Source: Methanimicrococcus sp. (GTDB lineage Archaea; Halobacteriota; Methanosarcinia; Methanosarcinales; Methanosarcinaceae). Taken from it: a DNA stretch of 24,992 nt. The stretch spans positions 1 through 24,992 of the forward strand of contig WRDC01000007.1 of assembly GCA_009783635.1 (NCBI GenBank), read 5' to 3'. Below are positions 1-9,467 of the stretch, piece by piece; the first letter of the stretch is position 1, and each line of letters starts with the position of its first letter. Below the pieces are notes generated by a model, which searched no databases, was not told the DNA's origin, and saw only the letters and a list, made by a program, of their open reading frames with translations. Made by a program: the position numbers and the translations under genes.

Positions 1-2265
1 AATATATTGTCAGTTGGGGAAAGGGTTAAACCGCCACCGGCTGCCGCATATATGCCACCGCCGGAACCATCCGCCCGGTTCCCGGTGATGCTGCCGCCGG
101 TCATTGTCATCGTGCCGGCGCTTCCAATAAACACACCGGAACCATTATTCGTAGCTATATTGTTTTTGATTTCGCCGCCGTTCATCTCGAATGTGCCTTC
201 GGGGCCCAGTTCAACACCGCCGCCGTTGGAAGCAACATCTGTGCGGCTGTTTTGTATCACTGCGCCGTCATTCATAATCAGCTTTGAGCCGTCGCCAAGG
301 ATTTCAACACCGCCGCCCCGGGTCGTGTTGCCGTTACCATCTAAGATAATGTCCTCAATCGTCAGTTGTCCTTCAATGTGGAAGTGACGCGAAGCGTTCT
401 TCTGCGTAATCGTCCACTGATTACTGTCGTTCGACGTCAGCGTGATGATTTTGTTCGCCGGAATTGTTATTGCGGTATTCACACCATCGGTCATATCCGC
501 GTCGTTGATCGTTGCCACAATCGTATACGGGTTGTTGTCCGCCGTACAAAGCGCCACCGCGTCTGCTAACAGATGTCTGGAACCGATCAGCGTACCCGTC
601 GCGACGTCGCCGTCGTACACAAAGTACCGCTGATGCGCCCACTGCGCGTACAGATTGATGTCGTTGCCGTTGATGTAACAAGTCTGTCCGGCGGAAAAGG
701 AGGTGCCGCTGCCGTCCGCCTCAGTGTTCCAGCCGGTGAAGCTCATGTTATCCGGACCGGTGACCATGTCGACCAAGCTGTCCGTATTGGATAAAATCGG
801 CACGCTTGTGCCGGTGCCGCCGAAGGGGGACACACCCGAATCCTGAGAATATCCCGTGCCGGGGCCGCCGCCTTCGGGGTGGTAGTGGATGAAATAGTTG
901 GGAACCAACTTCACCGCCAGCGTGTCGTTGCTGTGGACCGAATAGATGATCGGACTGTTGTCCGAAACGCGCGCGAGTTGCCCGAGAAACACACCGGTCG
1001 CGTTGTTATACATGAACTCGTTGAAGTTTTCCGTCGTCGTATTGCCCGTGCTGTAGGCGTAGCAAGAGAGATTCGCGGGCAGTGTGAGAGTATTCACCTG
1101 ATTTTCGGTCCCCGCATTGTATACCTTGATGTCGCGGTCATATGTCGCATTTGCGTTGATATAGTTGTTCACAAAGAACCCGTCGCCGTTTACGGGCATC
1201 TCCGCATGAATAGCGGGCCTACTGGGATTTCGCGAATACGCTGTCACAGTTGCTGTGCTGTCAATGGTAAGGTCAGCGCCGAGACCTGCCCCACCACGTC
1301 CTCCACCGATACCGGAACCGGAACCGCCACCCATCGCTGTCACTACCGCGTTGCCGGTAATACTGACTGTGCCACCGGTGGCCGGATCAGATAGGGTTCG
1401 GCCTCCGCCAATACCCGAACTTGAAGTTGCCAAACAAATCGCCGTCACCACTGCATCACCGGTAATTGTTATGGTATCACCTGAACCACCGATGCCAAAA
1501 CCGCCACCGCCACCGCCACCGATACCCGTTCCGCCATAAGAGATTGCCGTCACTGTACCGCCGGTGATCGTGATAGTTCCACTGTTACCAGAAACTGAAC
1601 CACCGATACCCGCACCATCACCAAAGTTATTCATCGCCGTTACCGTGCCACCATTGATAGTAATGATTCCGCCGGCTTCATAATAATCGTTTGAAAAATT
1701 AGAATAGCCACCTATCGCAGCGCAATACTGAGCGTTAGGAGGGGCAAGAAGAGGGTTAACAAATCTCGTGGCGGGAGTCCTATTTTCATTAGGCACACTC
1801 ACCGTCAACGAACCGATACTGCTGCCCGGCACCGTCGCGCTGTCAATCCTGATCGTGGCAATTTGCCCCCCGCCCAGATCCGCCACCAAAATGCTGCCGT
1901 TGATATAATTCGAATCATTCATCAAAAGTAACGTTAAAACAGCGCCGGAACCGACCTCGATATTGCCGCGAAGGTCGATATCATCTATAATCAAAGTGAC
2001 ATGCACGCCATCCTCTATTACAATATGACGGAATATGGATGTACCGTCTTTGGGCCGTTCCGGATTGCCGATAGGGTCACGCACACCGCTTTGAATGATT
2101 TCATACGTTTGGCCGTTCGCGCCGGGACCAAAATTCAATATTTGCGTACCGTTAATCGCTCCGCCGGGAAGGCCGCCGAATTGAGTGCTGTATTTGGCCA
2201 TCGGGGTACCGCTGACTATATAATTACCATTGCCGACCGTGGTTTCAGAAAGGTCGATGATTGTG
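1..2265 (-). repeat. Long internal repeat, copy 2 (truncated by window)
   Basis: The copy begins at IIDLSETTVG (from 2265), 2,999 bases after the equivalent point of copy 1, and follows the same motif order. Base 1 of the window corresponds to about base 3349 in copy 1, so the copy continues outside. It differs by an inserted InlB-type repeat at roughly 630-900 and by lacking a short SPITPPVIS-like segment before SRHF. Confidence 0.85.
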
Positions 2266-5200
2266 GGTCTGAAAAGATACACGAAGTACACCGTTCTGTC
2301 ACCGGACACCGGCACATTCGACGGGTTGCCCGTGATTAAGCCGCTTGTCGCTGTGGTAATCGGGAAGCTTGAGTTGTTATAATCCGCCTCCCACATCCAG
2401 CCCATAGCGGCATAGCTGTCCAATGCCGGAAGAGTCTTGGAATACACCCCCGACGATTGCAAAACGCCTGTCATTGTCGTGCCGGGCGGGTTGATCGGAT
2501 TGCCGTTGACGTCCACGTATTTCTCGGTGATGGTGTAGCCTCCGTCGTACACGAAGTACACGATATAATCGTCGGCCACCGGATTAATAACGGCCGGCGT
2601 GCCGGGGAAATATGTACCGCTGCCGCCGATTTCATCGATCCAGTAACCCACCGGGGCATAGCCGGGGATAAACGGATGACTCTGGCTGTAGATAGGATTG
2701 TTCTCGAAAACATAACGCACCCGCTCATCGGCAAGCTCGTTGTCGATCACATCCACATATCTCTCCGTGATGTTCCACGTCTTTTGATACGGCCCAATCG
2801 AATTGATATCGTAATTGTTGATCGGGTGGTCATATATACTGCTGCTGTTTGTCTTGATATTCGGGAACAATATGCGCGCGTTGTAGGGTGGTTCGCTCGC
2901 GCCGTCCGCACAATAGTTGGAATGGAATATCACAGGTTCCGAGATATTCAGATTGGCGTAAGTTGCGTTTGTTGTCCAAATTCCACCACCGATATAGGTA
3001 GCTCCATTGCCGCTGATTGTGCCGCCTGTTATCGTTAAAGAATTTATGGATTGATTGTCTACATATATACCACCACCACTTTGAGCAATATTGTTACTTA
3101 TCGTACCGCTGGTCATCAGCATAGAGCCAGTAGAAAGAACCCGCACGCCAGCGCCACCGTTATTAGTGGCTGTTGCCCTGTTCCCGATGATGCTGCCGCC
3201 GGATAAGGTTAGCTGTCCCTGGTAAATGGCCACACCGCCACCGCCCGCATCTGCCGAGTTACCTTCTATTGTGACATTTGCAGGAATTTCGAGGTTGCCT
3301 ACCATATGTATACCACCACCAACAGTTATGGCATAGTTTTCACTGATTAATATATGGTTAGTGGGGGAAAAGATTAAACTGCCGGATGTGGATATACCAC
3401 CGCCACCGGTGCCCGCTCCTATGTTCCCGATGATGCTGCCGCCGGTCATTGTCATCATGCCGTTGGTTCCAATAAACACACCGCCACCGCGGCCCGGGTT
3501 AGGAACATAATTATTTCTGATTTCACCGCCGTTCATCTCGAATATGCTATTGGTGCCCACCGCGACACCACCACCGCTGGAACCAAGGATTGCGCGGCTG
3601 TTTTGTATCACTGCACCGTCATTCATAATCAGCTTTGCGCCGCTGCCGGCGATTTCAATACCGCCGCCCGGGGTCCCGGTGCCGTTGCCGTCTAAGATAA
3701 TATTCTCAATCGTCAGTTGTCCTTCAACGATGAAGTGACGCGAAGAGATCACCGGCGGAGTGATCGGCGAAGTGCTCTTCTGCGTAATTGTCCACTGATT
3801 ACCCGTGTCCGACGTCAGCGTGATGATTTTGCCCGCCGGAATTGTTATCTCGGCATGCACACCGTTGGTCATATCCGGGTCGTCTTCTGTTGCCACAATC
3901 GTGTACGGTTTGTTGTTCACCGTACAAAGCGCCACCGCGTCTGCTAACAGATGCTTGGAACCGATCAGTGTACCCGTCACCGGGTCGCCGTCGTACACCA
4001 AGTACCGCTCGTTGGAGAGGGGACCCAACTTCACCGGCAGCACACTGGTGTTGTTGACCGAATAGATGGTCGAATTGTTGTCCGAAACGCGCACGATTTG
4101 TCCGAGCACTGTGCCGGTCGCGTTGTTATACATGAATTCGTTTAACTTTTCCTCCGACGTATTGCCCGTGCTGTAGGCGTAGCAAGCGTAATTCGCGGGC
4201 AGTGTGAGAGTCGTTACCTGAGTTATGGTTCCCGCTTTGTATGCCTTGATGTCGCGATTATATGCCTCAGTTATGTCGATATAGTTGTTCACAAAGAACC
4301 CGTTGCCATTGTTGTCTGACGCCGCGTGAATGGCGGGAATTGCGGAAGATCGCGAATATGCTTTCACAGTCGCTGTGTTGTCAATGGTAAGGTCAGCGCC
4401 GGCACCGAAAGGTCCTCCGCCGATACCTGCTCCCTCATGAGAGGTTGCCGTCACCACTGCGTTATCGGTAATTGTGATGGTACCGCCGGAACCGGCGTTG
4501 GTACCACCGATACCTGCTCCAAAGTAAGAGGTTGCCGTCACCACTGCGTCACCGGCAATTGTTATGGTGCCGCCGGAACCGCCTATCAGACCACCTTGCC
4601 CACCACCGATACCTGCCCCCCAATAAGAGGTTGCCGTCACTGTGCCGCCGGCAATCGTGATAATTCCTCCACCCACATTAAACACGCCGGTGTAGGCGCC
4701 GTTGTTGTCTTTGTAGCCGCCGCCGATGCCCGCGGCATAGTTAGCATTGTCAGCCACCACCGTCAGCGAACCGATACTGCTGCCCGGAGTCTCCGCGCTG
4801 TCAATCACAATCGTGGAAATCCCCACAGAATCCCAATCCGGAACAATAATGCTGCCGGTGACATAATTCGAATCGCAAACCGCATAATCTCCCGAATTCT
4901 TCAAAAGCAACGTTAAATACGCACCGGGATTGACCGTGATATTGCCGATAATGTCGATATCGTCTATAACCAAAGTGACAAGCACGTTATCCTGTATAAT
5001 AATATCACTGAATATGGATGTGCTTTCTTTGGGCCGTGCCGCTGCCGGATAATTGCCCGTTGTGTCGCGCACACCGCTTTGAATGATTTCATACATTTTG
5101 CCGTTCGCGTCGGGACCGAAAATCAATTCATTCTCACCGATGATCGCTCCTCCGGGTTCGTTGTTGAATTGAGAGCTGTAGGAAGTCATCCAAGTACTTT

Positions 5201-7367
5201 CGGATGTGTGGACAAAATAATCGTCATTGCCCATCAGGGTTTCAGAAAGGTCGATGATTGAGGCATCGGTATAGACGAAGTACACAACAGCATCGCCTGT
5301 CACCTCTACATCCCGCGGATAGACGGGATTGAGCATAGATTGGGTGATGGGGGTACTCAGGAGAAGGTAATCCTCTTCCCAAATCCAGCCTATGAGTCTG
5401 TAGTCACCAATTGCATGGGGATGCTTGGTGTATAACGAGGGCGGAGAGACATAAGTCTTCGTCTCGCTGCCGCCGGCGCCGATTAGATTGCCGTCTATAT
5501 TCACATAGTATTCAATAATTTCGACTGTCGAGAGCATCAAGAAGTCCACGTCTTCGTAGAACGTGTCGGGACTTCCGATTGTGAAGGGTGAGGGCAACGG
5601 AGTCGAAGTCGAATCCAACACACTGTCTGTGAAGGTCACACCCGTGATTTCAATGGTCTCGCTGTTGTTGCCTTTTATAAAGTATGTGCCGTCAGAGGAT
5701 GTCGTTGTTGAGCCGTTGACACCATTGAGCTTATAGTCGATAGTTACGCCGCTGATGGGGGCATTGTTGCTTGTGCTTCTGACCGTACCCGCCACGCCTA
5801 ACAGATCATATTCAGTTATGCGCACCCAGCCGTCCTCACCCTTGCCGCCGGGAGCACCGCCGGCGCCGCCGCCGCCCCAGCCGTCCATCATTGAGTCAGG
5901 GCTACTGCTGTTCTGCAGACTGTCCACACCGGCGACATAACCTCCGCCGCCAAGGCCGCCTTCACCATTAGAATAGACATCGCCTCCACCTAAATAGCCG
6001 CCTCCGCCGCCACCACAGCCTAAGTAAATGCCGTCAGCGCCATCGCTGAGTGAGCCACCACCGGGGAAGTTGCCGTCGTTGCCGTACCCCATGGAACCGG
6101 CACCGCCTCCGCCACCGGCCACGATAACCTTGTCCATGTAATTTCCGGGGAACGCTAGGTAGGCTCCGTCTACGCGTATCTCAGTTCCGCCGCCTCCACC
6201 GCCGCCATAAGAGGATGAGTTCGTCTGGCTGCCATTGCCGCCTCCATTGGAGCCGCCTAAGCCCAAGTTGTACTCGCCGTCAAGACCTCCTGTGCCGACA
6301 AAATAACGCGCCGTGACATTGTCAAGGTTTCCGAACGTACTGTACCAACCCATCACATAGCCGCCGTTGCCGCCCGGATGGTTAACAGAACCTCCTCCTC
6401 CGGCACCGTAAACCTCAAACTTATAGATCTTGTTCGGGCTGAGATTATAGGTGCCGTTAGTGGTCGCATTGTTCACACGGATTAGCCCGTTACTGAGGTC
6501 AGTCGTTTTGAATGGTAGGATGAACGGTTCTTCACCGCCCGTCGTCGGCGTTAACTTTGCCGGAACAAAACCCATCGGCAACCGCATGCCGCCGTTAATG
6601 TTTTGAACGGAGCCGTTGGCCGTTACAGTCAGGGGAGCGGTGAATGCCATGATCGGATTACTTCTCCAATCAATGGCGAACTTGTTGTCATTGGTGACAG
6701 ACATCGGAAGCAAGTAGTCGGTTTCGCCGGAAAAAACAGAGGTCAAACCGACAATGTAGCTGCCGGACTCCAGACCTGTAAATATATATGTGCCGTCCCG
6801 AGAAGTCTGAGTTTGAGCGATGTTTGTGGTCAGGTCATTCGCTGAATACAGATAAACAGGATAGCCGGAAAGAGGAGATTCGCCGGAGTCATAAAGGCCG
6901 TTCCAATCCGTTGGAAGCATGCCGTTTCCGTCAACCCATAAAAGACCGGAAATGGTGCCGTTGCCGGAGCCGACGGAACTGCCGCCGCCGGAGCCGCCGG
7001 AACCGCCGCCGCCGGAGCCGGCAGGGTAGTAAATGCCGGAGCCGTCGACGTAATCGAAGCCCGAGCCGGAACCGGAACCGGAGCCCGAGCCGTCGCCCGA
7101 ATCAGAATCCAAACCGAAGAAAGAATCATTCGCCGCGACAAGATTCAGGGGAACGGTGGCAAAAAGAAGCGCAAAGACAACAAAAAGAGTGAAAAGTTTA
7201 TGCGCCGCCGTTCTCCAATCTTTCGCACTCGGCAGAGCCGGCAGAGCGGTGAGGGCCGAGGCGGAAAAGAGATTAGGATTATTATTTTTGAAAGAGTTGA
7301 CATCTGTACGTTCATCGCGCACGTTGCTTGAGGCTCGTTGCGATTCTAAGGGGACCACATTGGACAT
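1..7367 (-). CDS. Giant adhesin-like surface protein (partial, C-terminus beyond window)
   Basis: I translated the minus strand by hand from 7367 to the left edge and met no stop: at least 2,455 codons. The ATG at 7367 has a GGAG 8 bases upstream (7376-7379). The N-terminus is a long polar stretch (residues 1-57), then a hydrophobic segment (58-79, ending LVAA) that looks like a signal peptide. After a Gly/Ser linker (86-137) come an SdrD_B-like domain (about 138-208, with DGTYIFTGLESGSY), a glycine-rich domain (about 311-517), a carboxypeptidase-regulatory-like domain, MucBP-like repeats (TITEKYVDVNGNPI type), GIGGG repeats and parallel beta-helix repeats of the GGGVFIG...MTMTGGSI type. One InlB B-type repeat lies near the left end. 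N-x-S/T sites are frequent. These domains are known from adhesins; binding to a host, another cell or a surface is inference. The anchor is not visible because the C-terminus is missing. Confidence 0.9.
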   Translation of the reverse strand, partial: MSNVVPLESQRASSNVRDERTDVNSFKNNNPNLFSASALTALPALPSAKDWRTAAHKLFTLFVVFALLFATVPLNLVAANDSFFGLDSDSGDGSGSGSGSGSGFDYVDGSGIYYPAGSGGGGSGGSGGGSSVGSGNGTISGLLWVDGNGMLPTDWNGLYDSGESPLSGYPVYLYSANDLTTNIAQTQTSRDGTYIFTGLESGSYIVGLTSVFSGETDYLLPMSVTNDNKFAIDWRSNPIMAFTAPLTVTANGSVQNINGGMRLPMGFVPAKLTPTTGGEEPFILPFKTTDLSNGLIRVNNATTNGTYNLSPNKIYKFEVYGAGGGGSVNHPGGNGGYVMGWYSTFGNLDNVTARYFVGTGGLDGEYNLGLGGSNGGGNGSQTNSSSYGGGGGGGTEIRVDGAYLAFPGNYMDKVIVAGGGGGAGSMGYGNDGNFPGGGSLSDGADGIYLGCGGGGGGYLGGGDVYSNGEGGLGGGGYVAGVDSLQNSSSPDSMMDGWGGGGAGGAPGGKGEDGWVRITEYDLLGVAGTVRSTSNNAPISGVTIDYKLNGVNGSTTTSSDGTYFIKGNNSETIEITGVTFTDSVLDSTSTPLPSPFTIGSPDTFYEDVDFLMLSTVEIIEYYVNIDGNLIGAGGSETKTYVSPPSLYTKHPHAIGDYRLIGWIWEEDYLLLSTPITQSMLNPVYPRDVEVTGDAVVYFVYTDASIIDLSETLMGNDDYFVHTSESTWMTSYSSQFNNEPGGAIIGENELIFGPDANGKMYEIIQSGVRDTTGNYPAAARPKESTSIFSDIIIQDNVLVTLVIDDIDIIGNITVNPGAYLTLLLKNSGDYAVCDSNYVTGSIIVPDWDSVGISTIVIDSAETPGSSIGSLTVVADNANYAAGIGGGYKDNNGAYTGVFNVGGGIITIAGGTVTATSYWGAGIGGGQGGLIGGSGGTITIAGDAVVTATSYFGAGIGGTNAGSGGTITITDNAVVTATSHEGAGIGGGPFGAGADLTIDNTATVKAYSRSSAIPAIHAASDNNGNGFFVNNYIDITEAYNRDIKAYKAGTITQVTTLTLPANYACYAYSTGNTSEEKLNEFMYNNATGTVLGQIVRVSDNNSTIYSVNNTSVLPVKLGPLSNERYLVYDGDPVTGTLIGSKHLLADAVALCTVNNKPYTIVATEDDPDMTNGVHAEITIPAGKIITLTSDTGNQWTITQKSTSPITPPVISSRHFIVEGQLTIENIILDGNGTGTPGGGIEIAGSGAKLIMNDGAVIQNSRAILGSSGGGVAVGTNSIFEMNGGEIRNNYVPNPGRGGGVFIGTNGMMTMTGGSIIGNIGAGTGGGGISTSGSLIFSPTNHILISENYAITVGGGIHMVGNLEIPANVTIEGNSADAGGGGVAIYQGQLTLSGGSIIGNRATATNNGGAGVRVLSTGSMLMTSGTISNNIAQSGGGIYVDNQSINSLTITGGTISGNGATYIGGGIWTTNATYANLNISEPVIFHSNYCADGASEPPYNARILFPNIKTNSSSIYDHPINNYDINSIGPYQKTWNITERYVDVIDNELADERVRYVFENNPIYSQSHPFIPGYAPVGYWIDEIGGSGTYFPGTPAVINPVADDYIVYFVYDGGYTITEKYVDVNGNPINPPGTTMTGVLQSSGVYSKTLPALDSYAAMGWMWEADYNNSSFPITTATSGLITGNPSNVPVSGDRTVYFVYLFRPTIIDLSETTVGNGNYIVSGTPMAKYSTQFGGLPGGAINGTQILNFGPGANGQTYEIIQSGVRDPIGNPERPKDGTSIFRHIVIEDGVHVTLIIDDIDLRGNIEVGSGAVLTLLLMNDSNYINGSILVADLGGGQIATIRIDSATVPGSSIGSLTVSVPNENRTPATRFVNPLLAPPNAQYCAAIGGYSNFSNDYYEAGGIITINGGTVTAMNNFGDGAGIGGSVSGNSGTITITGGTVTAISYGGTGIGGGGGGGFGIGGSGDTITITGDAVVTAICLATSSSGIGGGRTLSDPATGGTVSITGNAVVTAMGGGSGSGIGGGRGGAGLGADLTIDSTATVTAYSRNPSRPAIHAEMPVNGDGFFVNNYINANATYDRDIKVYNAGTENQVNTLTLPANLSCYAYSTGNTTTENFNEFMYNNATGVFLGQLARVSDNSPIIYSVHSNDTLAVKLVPNYFIHYHPEGGGPGTGYSQDSGVSPFGGTGTSVPILSNTDSLVDMVTGPDNMSFTGWNTEADGSGTSFSAGQTCYINGNDINLYAQWAHQRYFVYDGDVATGTLIGSRHLLADAVALCTADNNPYTIVATINDADMTDGVNTAITIPANKIITLTSNDSNQWTITQKNASRHFHIEGQLTIEDIILDGNGNTTRGGGVEILGDGSKLIMNDGAVIQNSRTDVASNGGGVELGPEGTFEMNGGEIKNNIATNNGSGVFIGSAGTMTMTGGSITGNRADGSGGGIYAAAGGGLTLSPTDNI
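630..900 (-). repeat. InlB B-type (Listeria-Bacteroides) repeat inserted in copy 2
   Basis: About 81 residues, including the signature FTGWNTEADGSGT and ending INLYAQWA, sit between KLVP and QRYFVYDGD. Copy 1 has only a few residues (GPLSNERYLVYDGD) at this point. The GW-x-T-x-x-x-G-x-G ... L-Y-A-x-W pattern is diagnostic of this repeat family. Confidence 0.75.
2280..2790 (-). repeat. Two MucBP-like repeats between the long repeat copies
   Basis: Two successive segments start with ITERYVDVIDNEL and ITEKYVDVNGNPI and each ends in a YFVY motif. A related unit (IIEYYVNIDGNLIG to VVYFVY) precedes copy 1 at about 5275-5530. The spacing and the Y-V-D-x-x-G-N core are like MucBP repeats of Gram-positive and archaeal surface proteins. 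The family assignment is by eye. Confidence 0.6.
2880..5264 (-). repeat. Long internal repeat, copy 1 (beta-helix module)
   Basis: The copy begins at IIDLSETLMG (codons from 5264) and runs through GIGGG repeats, NGFFVNNYI, CYAYSTGNT, NEFMYNNATG, YDGDPVTGTLIG, LLADAVALCT and SRHF-VEGQLTIE to beta-helix rungs such as FEMNGGEI and MTMTGGSI. The same ordered motifs recur in copy 2 about 3.0 kb further along the gene. Nucleotide identity is clearly high in some blocks (for example 3924-4000 against 546-622). The right-hand limit of homology is approximate. Confidence 0.85.
5815..6435 (-). other. Glycine-rich domain of the giant surface protein
   Basis: The stretch starts with YKFEVYGAGGGG and ends with GGKGEDGWVRIT. 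It is crowded with Gly runs and contains GxGGGGYxxG-like blocks. This pattern matches glycine-rich domains seen in many secreted adhesin-like proteins. Its function is unknown. Confidence 0.6.
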
Positions 7368-7452
7368 AAGGAAAACTCCGCTTATCAAAGAATACGCTCA
7401 GCCGACAATGAAAACACACAGAAATTGTTGGAAAGAATATTCATTGATTTTG

Positions 7453-7462
7453 AATATATTAT
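7453..7462 (-). promoter_or_regulatory. Candidate TATA box for the giant surface gene
   Basis: The minus strand reads TAATATATTC here. With initiation about 25 bases downstream, the leader would be roughly 65 bases and would contain the GGAG Shine-Dalgarno. Adjacent AT-rich sequence offers other choices, so this is tentative. Confidence 0.3.
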
Positions 7463-7621
7463 TAATTCATGAATAACATTAGAGAAAGTAGATAGTCTCG
7501 TATTCTATATTAATATTTTGTAAGAAACCATGTTTAATGATAATTATTCCTAAAAAATTCCCTTTAATGATAACAATTTCTAAATATGTCAGAATATGTA
7601 AACGATTGAAAAACTCTTTGT

Positions 7622-7668
7622 TCTCTCTTTTCTCTGTTTTCTCTCTTTTCTCTGTTTTCTCTCTTTTA
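7622..7668 (+). repeat. 18-bp CT-rich tandem repeat upstream of the CYTH gene
   Basis: The unit tctctcttttctctgttt occurs at 7622-7639 and again exactly at 7640-7657, followed by a partial third copy. It lies in the 398-base spacer (7368-7765) between two divergent genes, about 100 bases upstream of the CYTH start. Apart from promoters and this repeat I see no gene in that spacer. Confidence 0.85.
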
Positions 7669-7735
7669 TTTCTTCTCTCTCTGATTTTTAATTCGTCCTC
7701 TCTTTTTCTTTCAGAGGCTCACGGCTCATAATACA

Positions 7736-7743
7736 TTTAAATA
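7736..7743 (+). promoter_or_regulatory. TATA box of the CYTH gene (probable leaderless transcript)
   Basis: TTTAAATA is centred about 26 bases before the ATG at 7766. No Shine-Dalgarno is visible between the box and the start. This spacing places the archaeal transcription start at or next to the A of the ATG. Confidence 0.6.
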
Positions 7744-7765
7744 GCAGACGCCTTAATTATAAACC

Positions 7766-8308
7766 ATGTATGAAGTTGAAGTCAAAGTGAAAGTGCCGCA
7801 CGCGAAGATGAAAGAAGATTTGATCAAAAAAGGCGCGGTTTTTTCGGGAACGGAAAAGCAAAGCGACACATATTTCAATTCCCCCCTGCGCGATTTTTCA
7901 AAAACGGACGAGGCGCTTCGAATCCGCTCCGTCAACGGCGCGGGCGAGATGACGTACAAAGGCAAAAAGATCGACACCGTTTCCAAAACACGCCCCGAAT
8001 ACAACAGTCCGGTCAATGAAGACGAGATGAAGGAAATACTCGCGGCGCTCGGGTTTTTCGTTTCGGGCGCCGTGAATAAAACCCGCGAAATTTATCTGTG
8101 GGAAGATTTCGTCGTCGGATTCGATACCGTCGAAGGATTGGGCGAATTCATAGAAGTGGAAAGAAACATCGGAGAAGAGACCGGCCCAAAAGAAATTCAA
8201 AACGAAATCGACCGCGTTTTTGATTTCCTGAGCGGATACGGCATTACAAGAAAAGAATCAATCACAATGTCCTATTTGGAAATGGTTGCGGCGGCAAAAA
8301 CGAAATAA
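7766..8308 (+). CDS. CYTH-domain protein, class IV adenylate cyclase (CyaB)-like
   Basis: The 180-residue protein opens with the CYTH signature E-x-E-x-K (E3, E5, K7). It continues with conserved basic and acidic strands of the triphosphate tunnel: ALRIRSV, MTYKGKK, an R-P-E-Y segment, and GFDTVEGLGEFIEVE. The length fits archaeal CyaB-like proteins. Family members bind triphosphates in a metal-dependent tunnel; some make cAMP, others hydrolyse thiamine triphosphate or inorganic triphosphate, so the substrate cannot be told from sequence alone. The ATG is chosen because the EVE motif must be near the N-terminus and the TATA box fits a leaderless mRNA. The gene is monocistronic, with low-complexity DNA on both sides. 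Confidence 0.85.
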   Translation: MYEVEVKVKVPHAKMKEDLIKKGAVFSGTEKQSDTYFNSPLRDFSKTDEALRIRSVNGAGEMTYKGKKIDTVSKTRPEYNSPVNEDEMKEILAALGFFVSGAVNKTREIYLWEDFVVGFDTVEGLGEFIEVERNIGEETGPKEIQNEIDRVFDFLSGYGITRKESITMSYLEMVAAAKTK

Positions 8309-8648
8309 AACGGAAAAAAAGGCGGCAAGAGAGAGATAAACGGATTATAATAAAAATAAATATGATTGAATTGAATATAATAAAAAAGGCAATAAGAAAT
8401 AAAAGGCAATAAGAAAAAGAGACGGAAAAGAAGGGAGAGCAATAAGAAAAAAAGGCGAGAAGAAAGAAAATATAAAACGAAAATAAGAGAGAGTAAGGAA
8501 TAATTAAGAATAAATTTAAAAAATTTTAAAAAAATTAAAAAAATTTAAAAAAAATTAAAAAAATTAAAAAAATTAAAAAAAAAGATTAAAAAAATTAAGA
8601 AAAAAAGGCATTCATTCATTTTTATTATTTTTATTATTTTCATTATTT
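8309..8648. other. Purine/A-rich low-complexity spacer
   Basis: The 340 bases between the convergent CYTH gene and the small membrane-protein gene hold no credible gene. The plus strand is overwhelmingly A and G, with recurring ggcaataagaaa-like blocks (about 8386-8450). This grades into runs of A broken by TT, then TTATT/CATTCATTT repeats near 8610-8660. Transcripts from both sides would end here. Confidence 0.7.
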
Positions 8649-8990
8649 TCATTCATTTTCATGATTCTTTTCGGAAAGGCTGCTGTCCGGTTTATCAACA
8701 TCGGGCGCGGCGGATTCTTTCCGCGGATTCTTTTTGGAAACTTCATTTTGGAGTATTTTGACGCTCGGGATCAGCGCAATGATAAAACCGGCCATGGAAA
8801 CGATTTTTGAAACGGCGTAAATATTGCGCGCGGCCGCCTCGTCCTCAGGCGTTAGGGCGCCGGATTTGAGTTTCTCTTTCGCCATGTAAGAACAGGCGGC
8901 GCCGGCCGCAAGAATCAAAATGCCGGCGACCGCTAAAATGTATAATTGTTTCTTAGTCAACCGTGAAAAAAATGAACCGTCTTCTGTCAT
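8649..8990 (-). CDS. Small two-TM membrane protein of unknown function
   Basis: The 113-residue protein has two hydrophobic segments, at about 16-35 (YILAVAGILILAAGA) and 59-77 (IVSMAGFIIALIPSV). A charged loop separates them, and the C-terminal tail is polar and Lys/Asp/Ser-rich. I do not recognise a family. The start at 8990 is the first good ATG. It overlaps by four bases (ATGA) the end of a 70-codon Phe-rich frame (8987-9199) that I consider a by-product of A-rich repeats. The GC content of the third positions is like neighbouring genes, which supports real coding. Convergent with the CYTH gene. Confidence 0.65.
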   Translation of the reverse strand: MTEDGSFFSRLTKKQLYILAVAGILILAAGAACSYMAKEKLKSGALTPEDEAAARNIYAVSKIVSMAGFIIALIPSVKILQNEVSKKNPRKESAAPDVDKPDSSLSEKNHENE

Positions 8991-9020
8991 CCATGGGTAA
9001 TGCCTTTGCGGGATGATAAA

Positions 9021-9050
9021 GGTTTGTAAAGGTTTGTAAAGGTTTGCAAA
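9021..9050. repeat. 10-bp tandem repeat, three copies
   Basis: ggtttgtaaa occurs at 9021-9030 and 9031-9040, and ggtttgcaaa at 9041-9050. It lies 30-60 bases upstream of the small membrane-protein gene, in its likely promoter region. Confidence 0.9.
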
Positions 9051-9101
9051 AATGACGCCTCATCATTTTTTCTTCTTTTTCTCATTTTTTTGAAAAATGA
9101 A

Positions 9102-9129
9102 CAAAAAACAAAAAACAAAAAACAAAAAA
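9102..9129. repeat. 7-bp A-rich tandem repeat
   Basis: The unit caaaaaa is repeated four times in register (C at 9102, 9109, 9116 and 9123), followed by irregular A-runs to about 9155. This sequence creates a spurious Phe-rich frame on the minus strand. Confidence 0.85.
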
Positions 9130-9319
9130 GAACAAAAAAAACAAAAAAGAACAAATTATTTATCTCAGTATCCTCTTTTATTGGTGAGTTGCCATACAAC
9201 TATTCAATTTTAAAATTCGGAAGGCTTATTTTTAATAAACCGGAAAAAAACGGCAAATGTATTCAAATACTAAAATGCTGTTTCAGTAACTCAAGTTTGG
9301 TCAATTGACCGATAACCTA

Positions 9320-9382
9320 AATTTATCAAATTTATCGAATTTATCAAATTTATCGAATTTATCAAATTTATCAAATTTATCC
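9320..9382. repeat. 9-bp tandem repeat, seven copies
   Basis: Seven contiguous units of aatttatcN run from 9320 to 9382. The last base goes a, g, a, g, a, a, c. The array ends just before an 11-bp palindrome in front of the CBS-domain gene. The spacer 9200-9467 otherwise holds no gene that I can support. Confidence 0.9.
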
Positions 9383-9389
9383 TTATGAT

Positions 9390-9415
9390 TGAACCGGATA
9401 ATGATATCCGGTTCA
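9390..9415. promoter_or_regulatory. Perfect 11-bp inverted repeat upstream of the CBS gene (candidate operator)
   Basis: The arms tgaaccggata (9390-9400) and tatccggttca (9405-9415) are exact reverse complements around a 4-base centre. The site lies about 55-75 bases before the CBS start and just upstream of AT-rich DNA that could be the TATA region (about 9427-9438). It is a strong candidate binding site for a dimeric regulator; a hairpin role is the alternative. Confidence 0.6.
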
Positions 9416-9467
9416 TACTCACCCCGTTTAATCATAAAATTCAGCGTTGAAAAGCGCAGGTGTAACA